In this document: piece after piece, positions 8,338-18,500 of the stretch | Position numbering within the stretch: position 1 is the stretch's first letter | How the letters are laid out: each line of letters begins with the position of its first letter | NCBI RefSeq assembly: GCF_033878955.1 | Contig: NZ_CP138858.1 | Span: 2,589,001 to 2,653,000 of the forward strand | Source: Coraliomargarita algicola | GTDB lineage: Bacteria; Verrucomicrobiota; Verrucomicrobiia; Opitutales; Coraliomargaritaceae | Length of the DNA stretch: 64,000 nt | Direction: 5' to 3' | Notes under the pieces: model-generated | Told to the model about the DNA's origin: nothing | The model's database searches: none | The model's input: only the letters and a program-made list of their open reading frames with translations | Made by a program: the position numbers and the translations under genes

Positions 8338-8993
8338 GCACCCCCGAACCCAAACCAGACGAGCACGCGAAAGAAAGCTCCCAGCCCAAAGCTCCCAGCG
8401 CGGGCAACCTGCTCGACTCGATTTTCCGCAAAGACGGCCCCATGCCGCCTGCCAGCGTTCGCCTGCGTGCCCTCGCCTTCCTACTCGACTTCATCCTAAT
8501 CTCGGCAGTGGCCTCTGTCATTATCTGGAAAATCGTGCTGCCTCAATCACACCCGGCGGCATTCACCGAGCTATCCGAATGGACACAAGCCGTCGTGACT
8601 TGGTATAGCGAGCGTGCCAGCACGCCCGATGCGACGATCCCGGAACCGAGCAAAAATCTCACCCGCGCCCTCGCGGTTGCCAACGAACTACAAATGCTCA
8701 CTTTTTGGCTCTACTTCGCAATTGGAGAAGCCTTCTTCGCCGGCAGCTCACTCGGCAAGCGGATCTGTCGCATACGCAGCGTCAGCACCGTCACTTTAAG
8801 CACGCCCCCGATCATGTCTGGCATCGTTCGCGGCGGCCTAAAAACTCTCACACTCTATCTATTCTTCCCCTTTGGCCTAATCGCCACCCTCGCGACCCTG
8901 TTTTTCAACAAACGGCGCCAAATGGGGCACGATTTAATGAGCCGCACCGCTGTTATCGACGAAAAACTCGTAAATATGCAGAGTTCAAAGTAA
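8334..8993 (+). CDS. RDD-family membrane protein
   Basis: A 219-aa protein translationally coupled to folD. The N-terminal 40 residues are polar. The RDD pattern follows: PPASVRLRALAFLLDFILIS (Arg and Asp in the first helix), LYFAIGEAFFAGSSLGKRICRIR with the LGKR-type loop, and a last helix ending RRQMGHDLMSRTAVID. Three membrane segments are seen. The family's role is mostly unknown, though some members act in ion exchange. Confidence 0.85.
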   Translation: MSTPEPKPDEHAKESSQPKAPSAGNLLDSIFRKDGPMPPASVRLRALAFLLDFILISAVASVIIWKIVLPQSHPAAFTELSEWTQAVVTWYSERASTPDATIPEPSKNLTRALAVANELQMLTFWLYFAIGEAFFAGSSLGKRICRIRSVSTVTLSTPPIMSGIVRGGLKTLTLYLFFPFGLIATLATLFFNKRRQMGHDLMSRTAVIDEKLVNMQSSK

Positions 8994-9119
8994 GACACAT
9001 TGCGTATCCGTCATCCTACGTTTTCTGTTTTGCCAAAATCATAATTATAGATCACATTTAGACTCAGAATTAGAAACTTTACTTGATCTTAGATCCTCCA
9101 CACTCAGAACAGCGCCATT

Positions 9120-10232
9120 TTGATCAGAAAACAACAGCCCAAAATCCTCGTCGTCGACGACCAACCGATCAACATTAAGCTGCTCCAACGCAAACTAGAG
9201 CGCCAAGGCATGGATGTCTACGTGGCCTACAATGGGCGCGAATGTTTAAGCACCGTCGCAGAAACCAAGCCAGACCTCATTCTGCTCGACATTATGATGC
9301 CTGAGATGGACGGCATCGAGACCTGCCAACGCCTCAAGTCAAACCCTCTCACCGAGACCATCCCCATCATTTTCATCACCGCGAAAGCCTCCAAGGAAGG
9401 GAAACTTGAAGGCCTGGACGCGGGCGCTGTCGACTATATCACCAAGCCGATCGACCTCGACGAAACGCTCGCCCGCGTGCGCACACAGCTGCGCCTACAG
9501 GAAATGTTTCGCGAAAACCTCCAACTACAGGTACGCCTCGGCGACGCACGCAAAGCCGCGGCCGTCGGCGCGATCACCCAAGGCATCGCACATAACTTAA
9601 ACAACCTGCTCGGTGTCGTCGTCGGCTACCTCGACCTGATTAAAAACGGTCACGACAGCCCCGACATGGTCAAACACAGCGTCGGCCTGATGGATAATGC
9701 CATCACCCGCATGGTAAATATCATACGCCAGCTCGGCACCATCGCCAACAACGAACGCCTCGAACTCACCACACTTTCCGCCTCGGATCTAATCGAAAGC
9801 AGTGTCGAGCGCTACCGCACAGAGTATGAAGTCCCAAGCCAGGTCACCATCGAATCCTCACTCGACAGCGACACCAACATCTCGGCCAACGCGGAAACCT
9901 TCGAGATCATCTTGGGCAAGCTCCTGATTAACGCATGGGAAAGCTACCCCAAAAACACACCCGCAGAAGAGCGCAGCATCATTTTAAAGGCCAGCATCGA
10001 TCGTGAACGTGGCCCCGCCATGCTAAAACTACAAGTGACCGACCATGGCACAGGCATCTCCCCCGAGGTGAGCGACACACTATTTGAGCCCTTCATTACG
10101 ACCAAAACTTCAGTCGGACGCGGCATGGGCCTCACCATCGCACGCCACACCATCCGCAACCTCGAAGGCGAACTCCATTTAAAAGAAAATCCCGAAGGCG
10201 GCGTCACCGCCACCTTCACCCACCCTCTGTAA
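9120..10232 (+). CDS. Receiver-histidine kinase hybrid signalling protein
   Basis: A 370-aa soluble protein read from TTG 9120; no ATG fits. Domain order is receiver then kinase. The receiver spans residues 8-125, with acidic VVDDQP, phospho-acceptor Asp57 in LILLDIMMP and Lys in DYITKPID. A HisKA-like dimerisation helix carries His158 in QGIAHNLNNLLG. The ATPase domain shows LLINAWESYP (N box), DHGTGISPEV and GRGMGLTIARHT. It has no membrane segment, so it probably relays a signal from a partner kinase. proC follows 19 bases later, but a functional link is doubtful. Confidence 0.92.
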   Translation: MIRKQQPKILVVDDQPINIKLLQRKLERQGMDVYVAYNGRECLSTVAETKPDLILLDIMMPEMDGIETCQRLKSNPLTETIPIIFITAKASKEGKLEGLDAGAVDYITKPIDLDETLARVRTQLRLQEMFRENLQLQVRLGDARKAAAVGAITQGIAHNLNNLLGVVVGYLDLIKNGHDSPDMVKHSVGLMDNAITRMVNIIRQLGTIANNERLELTTLSASDLIESSVERYRTEYEVPSQVTIESSLDSDTNISANAETFEIILGKLLINAWESYPKNTPAEERSIILKASIDRERGPAMLKLQVTDHGTGISPEVSDTLFEPFITTKTSVGRGMGLTIARHTIRNLEGELHLKENPEGGVTATFTHPL

Positions 10233-10251
10233 GCAGGCTAGAACAATACTT

Positions 10252-11058
10252 ATGCCAATTCGTATCGCATTTATCGGAGCCGGCCGCATGGCCTCAGCCA
10301 TCGTCCGCGGCCTCCTCGAAAAAGAACATTACGCCCCCGAAGAAATCGCCTGCACATGTGGCGATGACCCAACCGGCCCCGCACTCGCGGAGGCCACCGG
10401 CATTCAGTTTCTAAAAGATATCACGCCCGCACTCTACGAAACAGAGGCCGTCGTGCTTGCATGTAAGCCACAACAGTTCGCCGCCATCAGCCCCGAACTC
10501 GCCGAAGCGGCTCGCGGCAAACTCATACTCTCCATCCTCGCGGGCACACCACTCGTGCGCTTGAGCGAGAAATTCGCCCACGCCCGCAACATCGTGCGCA
10601 CTATGCCCAACACGCCCGGCCAAATCGGCGCAGGCGTGACAGCCTTTGCCCCCCTGCGTGAACTTTCAGACAAAGACAACGGCATCGTGGAGAACACCCT
10701 CAGCTCTTTGGGTAATTTTCACGAAGTCGATGAAGTCGACCTCGACGCCGTCACCGCACTCAGTGGCAGTGGCCCCGCCTATGTCTTCGAGTTTGCTGCC
10801 GCACTACGCGAAGCAGGCGTCAGCTGCGGTCTGGACGAAGGGCTGGCCGACGCACTCGCCATCGACACCCTACTCGGTGCCGCCATGCTGCTGGCCGAAA
10901 GCGAAGAGACACCCGAAGCTCTGCGCAACGCGGTCACCTCCCCCGGTGGCACCACCGCCGCCGCCCTCAAAGTCTTTCAAGAAGGCGACTTTCGCGGTCT
11001 AGTCGAGCGCGCCCTGGCCGCAGCCAAAGCACGCTCACTCGAACTCGCCGCCGAATAG
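10252..11058 (+). CDS. proC: Pyrroline-5-carboxylate reductase
   Basis: ProC of 268 aa, normal length, for the last step of proline synthesis (P5C to proline with NAD(P)H). Visible are the Rossmann start IAFIGAGRMASAIVRGLL, ACKPQQF, RTMPNTPGQIGAGVTAF, the dimer-domain motif TALSGSGPAYVFEF, and the signature VTSPGGTTAAALKVFQEGDFRG near the C-terminus. Confidence 0.97.
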   Translation: MPIRIAFIGAGRMASAIVRGLLEKEHYAPEEIACTCGDDPTGPALAEATGIQFLKDITPALYETEAVVLACKPQQFAAISPELAEAARGKLILSILAGTPLVRLSEKFAHARNIVRTMPNTPGQIGAGVTAFAPLRELSDKDNGIVENTLSSLGNFHEVDEVDLDAVTALSGSGPAYVFEFAAALREAGVSCGLDEGLADALAIDTLLGAAMLLAESEETPEALRNAVTSPGGTTAAALKVFQEGDFRGLVERALAAAKARSLELAAE

Positions 11059-11078
11059 TCGCGAAATAGCAGCAGAGC

Positions 11079-11681
11079 CTAGTATTTCACACTGCAGCCA
11101 TACGGCACTGTCGTCGCGTCTTCGATCGGCTCCCCGGCCTTGGCACTGGCATAGGCCGCCTTCACATAATTTTTGGCCTTGGCGATATCACTTTGACGAG
11201 CCGACTTGATGCTATCAATCGCCCCTTGGTAAAGCAAAGTGCCCTCCGGATCGATTAAAAACATATGGGGAGTGGTACGCGCGCCATATTGACGCCCCAC
11301 CGCACCGGAAGGGTCCAGCAACATCGCAGTGGAATGCATCCCCTCGGACTCACGTAATGCTTCGCCCTCAGCAGGAGTCACATAGCCCTGCTTGCCCTCT
11401 GCCGAAGAAACGATTTGCAACCAGACCACGCCATCTTCCGTCATCGACTTTTGCAAGGCCTGCATATCGCCCTCGCCATAGTGCTTCATCACAAACGGAC
11501 AATAGCGGTTCGTCCACTCTAGGACCACATATTTGCCCGCAAAATCCGACAAGCTGTGCGTCGCGCCCACCGTATCGGTCAGCGTAAAATCAGGAGCTTT
11601 CGCGCCCGTCTCAACGCTCGCAGACAAAGAGGATACAAAAACGAAAGAAGTCGCCAAGAGAACAGATAGATAGTTTTTCAT
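11079..11681 (-). CDS. Exported thioredoxin-like/peroxiredoxin-like protein (redoxin)
   Basis: About 200 aa from ATG 11681 (an alternative ATG at 11693 adds four residues). A signal peptide (MKNYLSVLLATSFVFVSSLSA) sends it across the inner membrane. The AhpC/Redoxin fold follows: GAKAPDFTLTD, FAGKYVVLEWTNRYCPFV with a CPFV site instead of CxxC, and ARTTPHMFLIDPEG. The C-terminus ends in YGCSVKY with a second Cys, as in a family of periplasmic redoxins common in marine bacteria. It is convergent with proC, and the substrate is not known. Confidence 0.88.
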   Translation of the reverse strand: MKNYLSVLLATSFVFVSSLSASVETGAKAPDFTLTDTVGATHSLSDFAGKYVVLEWTNRYCPFVMKHYGEGDMQALQKSMTEDGVVWLQIVSSAEGKQGYVTPAEGEALRESEGMHSTAMLLDPSGAVGRQYGARTTPHMFLIDPEGTLLYQGAIDSIKSARQSDIAKAKNYVKAAYASAKAGEPIEDATTVPYGCSVKY

Positions 11682-11846
11682 AATATGATTCAATTTTGTT
11701 GGTAATAAGTGAGAGTCAGCAAAGAGACTTTATTCCTAGCTAATTTCAAGTTGCCAGTAGAGATTCTAAAAAGCCTTGAGCACGCACCTAATTTAAGATT
11801 AAAAAGCCCGTAGAACAGCGTCCACTGACACAAACCAAGATCACCT

Positions 11847-13058
11847 ATGAATGCACTCATCTACAGTAACGAATATCCACCCTACAATTATGGCGGCGCA
11901 GGAGTGCATGTTGAATATCTAACCAAGGAACTCGCCAAACTACCCGATGTGGACGTCGATGTGCGCGCTTTTGGCGATCAAGAACAGAGCGGCTACCCGC
12001 TCAAGGTAAAAGGCTATCCCGTCGACACCAGTCAGTATGGTGCGCCCAAGCACTTACACTCCATCTTCGGCAGCTCCCAGCGAGCCATCACTTACAACGC
12101 CGACGGCAACGAGGCCGACGTTGTACACTGCCACACCTGGTATACTCACCTAGCCGGCATCATGACTAAGATGAACTACGGCATCCCGCTCGTCATCACC
12201 GGCCACTCTTTGGAACCCCTCCGCCCCTGGAAACGCGAGCAACTCAAAGGCGGTTACGACTTTAGCAGCTGGGTCGAAAAGACCGCACTTGAAATGGCCG
12301 ACGCCGTGGTCGCCGTATCTGAAGGCACCAAGACCGACATCCTCAAACACTTCAATGTAGCTCCCGAAAAAGTGCATGTGATTTATAACGGCATCGACAC
12401 TGAAGAATACAAGCCCGTCGATCCCAGCCCTGCGCTGTCCAAGTTCAACATTCCCAATGACAAGCCGTACGTACTCTTCGTCGGCCGCATCACACGCCAA
12501 AAGGGCATCATCCACCTAGTCGAAGCGATCAAGTACATGAACGACAATTATAATGTCGTGCTCTGCGCCGGCGCGCCCGACACCGAGGAGATCGCCGCCG
12601 AGATGAAAGCCGCTGTCGCCGCAGCCAGCCAAGAGCGCGATGGCATTTATTGGGTCGACGAAATGGTCAATAAGACCGACATCATTCAGCTCTACTCCGG
12701 AGCCGCCGTCTTCTGCTGCCCGTCCATCTATGAGCCCTTCGGCATTATCAATCTCGAAGCCATGGCCTGTGAAACCCCCGTTGTCGGCTCCGCCGTAGGC
12801 GGCATCCCCGAAGTCGTCGTCCACGACGAAACCGGCTTCCTGGTCCCCGTCGCGCAACAACACGAGAGCCCCTTCGCGCCACTCCATCCCACCGCATACG
12901 CCAAGGACCTGGCACATCAAGTCAACCGCTTGATGGACGATCCCGCAAAACGCGAACGCTTCGCCAAAGCCGGCCGCAAACGCGCCGTCGAACAATTCAG
13001 CTGGACCAGCATCGCCCAACAAACGCGCGACCTCTACGTCTCCCTACAAAAATCTTAA
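11847..13058 (+). CDS. GT4 glucan synthase (GlgA/GlgM-like, actinobacterial type)
   Basis: A 403-aa GT4-fold glycosyltransferase. N-terminal domain: NALIYSNEYPPYNYGGAGVHVEYL and DVVHCHTWYTHLAG. C-terminal domain: YVLFVGRITRQKGIIHLVEA and the E-x7-E donor-site motif PSIYEPFGIINLEAMACETPVVGSAVGGIPEVV. Relatives annotated as actinobacterial glycogen synthase include GlgM, which makes maltose-1-phosphate from ADP-glucose and glucose-1-phosphate. The next gene is GlgE, which uses maltose-1-phosphate, so a GlgM role is likely. That assignment is by context; a classical glycogen synthase cannot be excluded. Confidence 0.88.
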   Translation: MNALIYSNEYPPYNYGGAGVHVEYLTKELAKLPDVDVDVRAFGDQEQSGYPLKVKGYPVDTSQYGAPKHLHSIFGSSQRAITYNADGNEADVVHCHTWYTHLAGIMTKMNYGIPLVITGHSLEPLRPWKREQLKGGYDFSSWVEKTALEMADAVVAVSEGTKTDILKHFNVAPEKVHVIYNGIDTEEYKPVDPSPALSKFNIPNDKPYVLFVGRITRQKGIIHLVEAIKYMNDNYNVVLCAGAPDTEEIAAEMKAAVAAASQERDGIYWVDEMVNKTDIIQLYSGAAVFCCPSIYEPFGIINLEAMACETPVVGSAVGGIPEVVVHDETGFLVPVAQQHESPFAPLHPTAYAKDLAHQVNRLMDDPAKRERFAKAGRKRAVEQFSWTSIAQQTRDLYVSLQKS

Positions 13059-13062
13059 TTCT

Positions 13063-13089
13063 TCTTTCCTAATTCCTCTTTCCTAATTC
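13063..13089 (+). repeat. 14-base-period repeat before glgE
   Basis: The 13-mer TCTTTCCTAATTC occurs twice, at 13063-13075 and 13077-13089, with a period of 14, in the 39-base spacer just before the glgE ATG. There is no Shine-Dalgarno motif there. Confidence 0.6.
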
Positions 13090-13097
13090 TCCCCAAA

Positions 13098-15065
13098 ATG
13101 TCTCTCTTAGCTAAAACCGCAGGCACTCGCCGTGTCGTCATCGATCACGTCACCCCGTCAATCGACGGCGGACGCAACCCCTTCAAACGGGTCATCGGCG
13201 ATTGGATCCCTTTCCAAGCCTATGCCTTTGCCGATTCACACGACCTCTTACAAGTCGAACTACGTATTCGCAAGGTAGATACAAATGACTGGCAAGTGCT
13301 CCCCATGGCAGCATTGGGCAACGACGAGTTTGAGACCACCTACCGCACCGACAGCATCGGCCTCTTCGAATATGAAGTCGCTGGCGTGATCGACCACTAC
13401 GGCAGCTGGTATGAAGGCTTTAAGAAAAAGCACCAAGAAGGCGTCCCCCTCGACTTGGAATGCCGCATCGGCGCCGAACTGCTCGAACACGCAGCCGACC
13501 GCGCCAGCGAATACCACGCCGAACAACTACGCGAATGGGCCGCTCACCTCGCCGATTCCAGTGCCGACATCGAGACGCGCATCAGCCTAGCCTATAGCCG
13601 CCATGTGGCCGACATCGCCCGCAGCTACCCCCAGCGCGCATGGGAGACCACCAGCCCCCGCTCCCTGATGCTGATCGAGCGCGAACTTGCCGCCTTCAGC
13701 GCTTGGTATGAATATTTCCCACGCTCCTGCTTCTACGATGGCGTCACCCATGGCAGTTTCAAAGACGCCGCCAAACGCCTACCCCAGATCCACGAGATGG
13801 GCTTCAACATCGTATACTTCCCACCGATCCATCCAATCGGTCGCGAGTTTCGTAAAGGCAAAAACAACACCCTCACTCCCGGCCCCGACGACGTGGGCAG
13901 CCCATGGGCAGTCGGCGCAGCCGAAGGCGGCCACAAATCCATCCTCCCCGAGTTAGGCACCCTCGAAGACTTTAAACACTTCCTCGACGAAGCCGAAATG
14001 CGCGGCATGGAGGTTGCCCTCGACATCGCCTTCCAATGCGCGCCCGATCACCCCTGGGTCAAAGAACACCCACAATGGTTCCGCTGGCGCCCGGACGGCA
14101 CCGTGCAATACGCCGAAAATCCGCCCAAGAAATACCAGGACATCCTGCCCATCAACTTCGAGTCCGACGACTGGGAAAACCTCTGGGACGAGCTCAAAAG
14201 CGTCTTCGAATATTGGATCGAGCAAGGCGTCAAAGTGTTCCGCGTCGACAACCCACACACCAAGTCGATGGAGTTCTGGCGCTGGTGCATCCTCAATATC
14301 AAGGCGCAGCACCCCGAAGTCATCTTCCTCGCCGAAGCCTTCACCCGTCCCAAGCGCAAATACTTCCTGGCCAAAGGCGGCTTCACCCACGGCTACACCT
14401 ATTTCACCTGGCGCAACACCGCAGCCGAGCTGCAGCAATACGTTGAAGAGCTCACGCAGGGCGACTCCAAGGATTACTTCTGGCCCAACTTCTGGCCCAA
14501 TACGCCCGACATTCTACACGCCGACCTGCAAACCGGCAACCGCGCCACCTTCATCGGTCGCTACATACTCGCGGCCACACTCTCTTCCAACGTCGGTATC
14601 TATGGACCCGCCTACGAGCTACTCGACCATGAGCCCTATCCCGGCAAAGAGGAAAACAATCACAGCGAGAAGTATCAGCTCAAGGCCTGGGACCTCGACA
14701 AGCCCGGCAATATTCGCGCCGAAATCAGCCGTGTAAATGCCATTCGCAACAACCACGAAGCCTTCCAGCGCACCTTTAATGTGCAGTTCATCCCCTGCAC
14801 CAACACTCACATTATCGCCTACTTAAAGCAGAACTTCGAAAAGACTGACCGCTTCATCGTGGTGGTCAACATGGACTGGGAAAACAAACAAGTCGGCAGC
14901 CTCGACCTCAGCGGCGCAGCCCTGGGCCTCGCCGCAGGAGCCAGCCTACGCCTCGTCGATCAATTCGCCGCAGCCCCCAAGGAATATCTGTGGCACGACA
15001 GCTTCCCCTACCTGGAGCTCAACCCACACACCTGTCCTGCGCATATTTTCCAGATTATCGATTAA
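13098..15065 (+). CDS. glgE: Alpha-1,4-glucan:maltose-1-phosphate maltosyltransferase
   Basis: GlgE (GH13_3) of 655 aa, typical length. It adds maltosyl units from alpha-maltose-1-phosphate to alpha-1,4-glucan. The N-terminal beta domain and helical insert end near residue 210. The barrel then shows FNIVYFPPIHPIGREFRKGK, ALDIAFQCAPDHPWV, nucleophile Asp384 in VFRVDNPHTKS, acid/base Glu413 in FLAEAF and Asp471 in NTPDIL. GPAYELLDHEPYPGKEE is also GlgE-like. It follows the GT4 synthase by 39 bases. No glgB or treS-mak gene lies nearby. Confidence 0.96.
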   Translation: MSLLAKTAGTRRVVIDHVTPSIDGGRNPFKRVIGDWIPFQAYAFADSHDLLQVELRIRKVDTNDWQVLPMAALGNDEFETTYRTDSIGLFEYEVAGVIDHYGSWYEGFKKKHQEGVPLDLECRIGAELLEHAADRASEYHAEQLREWAAHLADSSADIETRISLAYSRHVADIARSYPQRAWETTSPRSLMLIERELAAFSAWYEYFPRSCFYDGVTHGSFKDAAKRLPQIHEMGFNIVYFPPIHPIGREFRKGKNNTLTPGPDDVGSPWAVGAAEGGHKSILPELGTLEDFKHFLDEAEMRGMEVALDIAFQCAPDHPWVKEHPQWFRWRPDGTVQYAENPPKKYQDILPINFESDDWENLWDELKSVFEYWIEQGVKVFRVDNPHTKSMEFWRWCILNIKAQHPEVIFLAEAFTRPKRKYFLAKGGFTHGYTYFTWRNTAAELQQYVEELTQGDSKDYFWPNFWPNTPDILHADLQTGNRATFIGRYILAATLSSNVGIYGPAYELLDHEPYPGKEENNHSEKYQLKAWDLDKPGNIRAEISRVNAIRNNHEAFQRTFNVQFIPCTNTHIIAYLKQNFEKTDRFIVVVNMDWENKQVGSLDLSGAALGLAAGASLRLVDQFAAAPKEYLWHDSFPYLELNPHTCPAHIFQIID

Positions 15066-15181
15066 GCAATTCCGATCTTTCAAATATTGTGTGATGCAAA
15101 ATCCCCCGGCTCCGTAAGAAAGCATTCCATTGCCTACGCGTCGACATGCCCCTGGGATTGACATCTATAACCACACGAAAG

Positions 15182-15399
15182 CTGCCCGAGCATACCAACG
15201 TCGTTTCTGAGCTAATGCGTCCAGCGCCCGTGCCCAGAGTATTGCAATAGCTCGCGTCCAAGCTGGACTCGGTATTGGCGAACTCGACTTGCTAGTCGCG
15301 GCCCTCTCGGCAGAACAAGGCGTAGCCATCGCCACACGGAATGTTAGCGACTTCGAGCAAACTGGCATTCAAGTAATCAATCCGTGCGCTGAAGCCTAA
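15182..15399 (+). pseudogene. Remnant of a VapC/FitB-type PIN-domain toxin
   Basis: Two out-of-frame pieces look like the two ends of one PIN-domain RNase. The first frame reads LPEHTNVVSELMRPAPVPRVLQ-stop, matching the N-terminal TNVxSELMRP motif with the initial LLD changed to LPEH. The second frame, from about 15220, reads through LGIGELDLLVAALSAE and VAIATRNVSDFEQTGI and ends VINPCAEA. That is the C-terminal half with TRNVxDF and NP. About 50 middle residues, a start codon and any antitoxin are missing. It is therefore a dead toxin gene with a deletion and frameshift. Confidence 0.75.
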
Positions 15400-15490
15400 C
15401 AGCAGCACTTAGTGCACGCTGCGGATGGGATCATCCGCCCTCCCAAGGACGCATTTTCGACTGTGAATAGCTTCTGCTTGCATTGAAGAT

Positions 15491-15512
15491 AAGGGGGCGC
15501 AATCTCCCCCTT
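15491..15512 (+). promoter_or_regulatory. G5/C5 hairpin immediately upstream of the dnaE start
   Basis: AAGGGGG (15491-15497) pairs with CCCCCTT (15506-15512) across an 8-base loop, ending 3 bases before the dnaE ATG. It would cover the ribosome entry site and may damp translation. It lacks a T tract, so it is not a terminator. Confidence 0.4.
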
Positions 15513-15515
15513 CCC

Positions 15516-18500
15516 ATGCCAGAGAAAGATACTGAATTCGTCCACCTTCACGTCCATACAGATCACAGTCTGCTGGATGGTTGTAGCCGGACGGATCGAC
15601 TGTGCGCACGTGCCGCCGAACTGGGGATGAAGGCCCTCTCGATCACCGACCACGGTGTGCTCTATGGTCTGACCAGTTTTTTTAAACAAGCAGAAAAGCA
15701 TGGGATCAAGCCGCTGCTAGGCTGCGAAGTCTACCTCGTCTACGAAGATCAACTGGCCACCGTCAACGAAGAGCGCGCCAAACAAAAGTCCCGCCACATG
15801 GGGCTACTCGCACGCAATTTCACGGGTTACCAGAATCTGTGCAAAATCGTATCCAAGGCGCATACGCAAGGCTTCTACCGCAACCCGCGCACCGACCTTA
15901 AAACTCTGGCCGAACACAGCGAAGGCCTGATCGGCTTTTCCGGCTGCTTGGCTGCCGTCATTCCGCAGTATCTGCTCAAGGGCGAGTTCGAAGAAGCCCG
16001 CGCGGCGGCCGCCAAGTTTATCGATATTTTCGGCAAGGACTACTTCATCATCGAGATCATGGATCACGGGATCGAAGAACAGCGTCGCATCATACCGGGC
16101 CTACTCAAAATTGCGGCTGAATTTGACCTCAAAGTCGTCGCCACCAATGATGTACACTACGTCAATAAAACCGATTGGGAGCCGCACGACTCACTGCTGT
16201 GTATCCAAACCGGAGCGAAGATACGCGACGAGAAACGTATGCGCTATGATGCGCAACAGTTCTACCTAAAGTCGCGTGAAGAGATGGACCTCGCCTTCAA
16301 AGAAGTGCCTGAGTCCATCACCAACACTTCCGCCATCGCAGAGATGTGCGAGGTCAAACTCCCCTTCGGCGAAGACCACTATCCTGTTTACGAACGCCCC
16401 GCCGAAATCGAAAGTGGTAACGACCATGTCAATTTTGAGCGCGTGCTGGACATCTACGTCGCCAAGAAAAACGAAATTTTGGTGCGCGACGGCAAAGAGC
16501 CGATCGAACTCTCGGAGGCCGAACGAATTAAGCACAAAAGCAACGGACTCTACCTGTTCGAGCTTTGTAAAATCGGCCTAAAGGAACGCTACGGCACCGA
16601 CTACGATGCCTGCCGGGCGGACTGGGAAAATGCCTCCGCCCAAGACAAGCGCTATTGCGAACAACTCGAATACGAGCTCGCCATTATCACCGGCACGGGC
16701 TTCGTAGATTACTTCCTGATCGTTTGGGACTTCATTGCCTGGGCACGCAAACAAGGTATCCCCGTCGGCCCTGGCCGTGGTTCGGGTGCAGGTTGTATTG
16801 TCGCCTACGTGCTGAAGATTACAGACATCGATCCTCTCAGTTTCGGCCTGCTATTCGAGCGGATGCTTAACTTGGAACGTGTCTCGCCACCTGACTTCGA
16901 CGTCGACTTCTGTATGCGGCGACGCGATGAAGTGGTCAATTATGTGCGCGATAAATACGGCAAAGACCGCGTGGCCAATATCATTACCTTCGGCACCTTT
17001 GGAGCCAAAATGATCATTCGCGACTTGGCACGCGTCAACGATCTGGAGTTTGCCGAGGCCAACAAACTGGCCAAGATGATCCCCGACGAGCTGAACATTA
17101 CGCTCGACGACTCTGTCAAGAAATCGCCGGAACTCGCGGCCGAGGTCAACCGAAACCCCGTCGCCCGATCCATCCTCGACCAAGGCCGCGTGATCGAGGG
17201 GATGATTCGCAACACAGGTAAACATGCCTGTGGTGTGATCATCGCTGACCAAGACATTACCAATCTAATCCCCGTCACCCTGCAGGAAGGTGATTTGACC
17301 ACGCAGTATCCCAAGGGCCCCTCGGAAGACCTGGGCCTGCTCAAGATGGACTTCTTGGGCCTCAAGACATTGACGGTGATCTCCGATGCAGAGAAGAATG
17401 TACGCATGACGCGTGACATGCCCGACTTCAACGTCGAGAAAGTCTCACTCAAAGACAAAGAAACCTTCGACCTGCTCAACTCCGGTCGCACCACCGCCGT
17501 CTTCCAATTGGAATCCGGTGGCATGCAGCAGCTCTGTCGTCAGATCGGCCTGAGCTCCTTCGAGGAGATTATCGCGTTGATCGCGCTCTATCGTCCTGGG
17601 CCGATGCAGTTCATACCGCAGTTCATCGAAGGTAAAAAAGATCCCTCTACGGTGCAGATTCCCCACCCTTTGCTAAAAGAGCTAGTGCAGGAAACTTACG
17701 GGGTATTGGTTTACCAAGAACAGGTGATGCAATCTGCACAGATCATCGCAGGCTATACACTAGGCGGTGCGGATATTTTGCGCCGCGCGATGGGTAAGAA
17801 GATTAAGTCGGTGATGGATGAGCAAAAGGGCGTCTTCATCAAAGGCGCCAAGGAAACCAACAACATCGACCGTAAAACCGCCGAATCGATCTTTGCCTTG
17901 CTGGAGAAATTTGCCCAATACGGTTTTAATAAGTCGCACTCCGCAGCTTATGCGATGCTCAGTTATCGCACTGCGTATTTAAAAGCCAACTACCCGGTGG
18001 AGTTCATGGCGGCCGTGCTCACCTCCGAGCAAGGCAATGCGGACAAGCTATCCAATTTCCTCGCAGAGTGTAACGCGATGAACGTGCCGGTGCTCAGCCC
18101 GGATGTAAATGAGTCCGGAGCGGACTTCACCCCAGTCATTGAAAAGGGCGAAGGTTGTATTCGTTTCGGTATGGCATCCATCAAAGGCGTCGGCGAAGGT
18201 GCCGCCAAAGTGATCATCGCCGAACGCGACGCCAATGGCACTTACAAAGATTTCACCGACTTCATCGTTCGCAACTCCGACAAAGCCGTCAATCGACGGG
18301 TGATGGAAGCGCTGATCAAAACCGGTGGCTTCGACTCGCTGGGCGAGGACCGTGCCAGCCTACTCGATGGGCTCGACTCCGAACTCGCCGAAGCAGAAAG
18401 CGCCCGCAAAGATCGCGAAGCGGGCCAAAGCAGCCTCTTCGACATGCTCGGCGATGATAGTGGCGTGGCCGACGAAGACAAACCTGGCAGCAATCGACGC

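Larger units (their letters stand above)
15066..15515. other. Gene-free stretch between glgE and dnaE
   Basis: About 450 bases. It holds the decayed PIN-toxin gene (15182-15399) and the hairpin just before dnaE. The remaining ~115 bases after glgE show no promoter, terminator or gene I can support. Confidence 0.6.

Noticed and set aside
13953..14438. Antisense frames within glgE
   Set aside because: They are shadows; the GlgE catalytic residues all lie on the plus strand.
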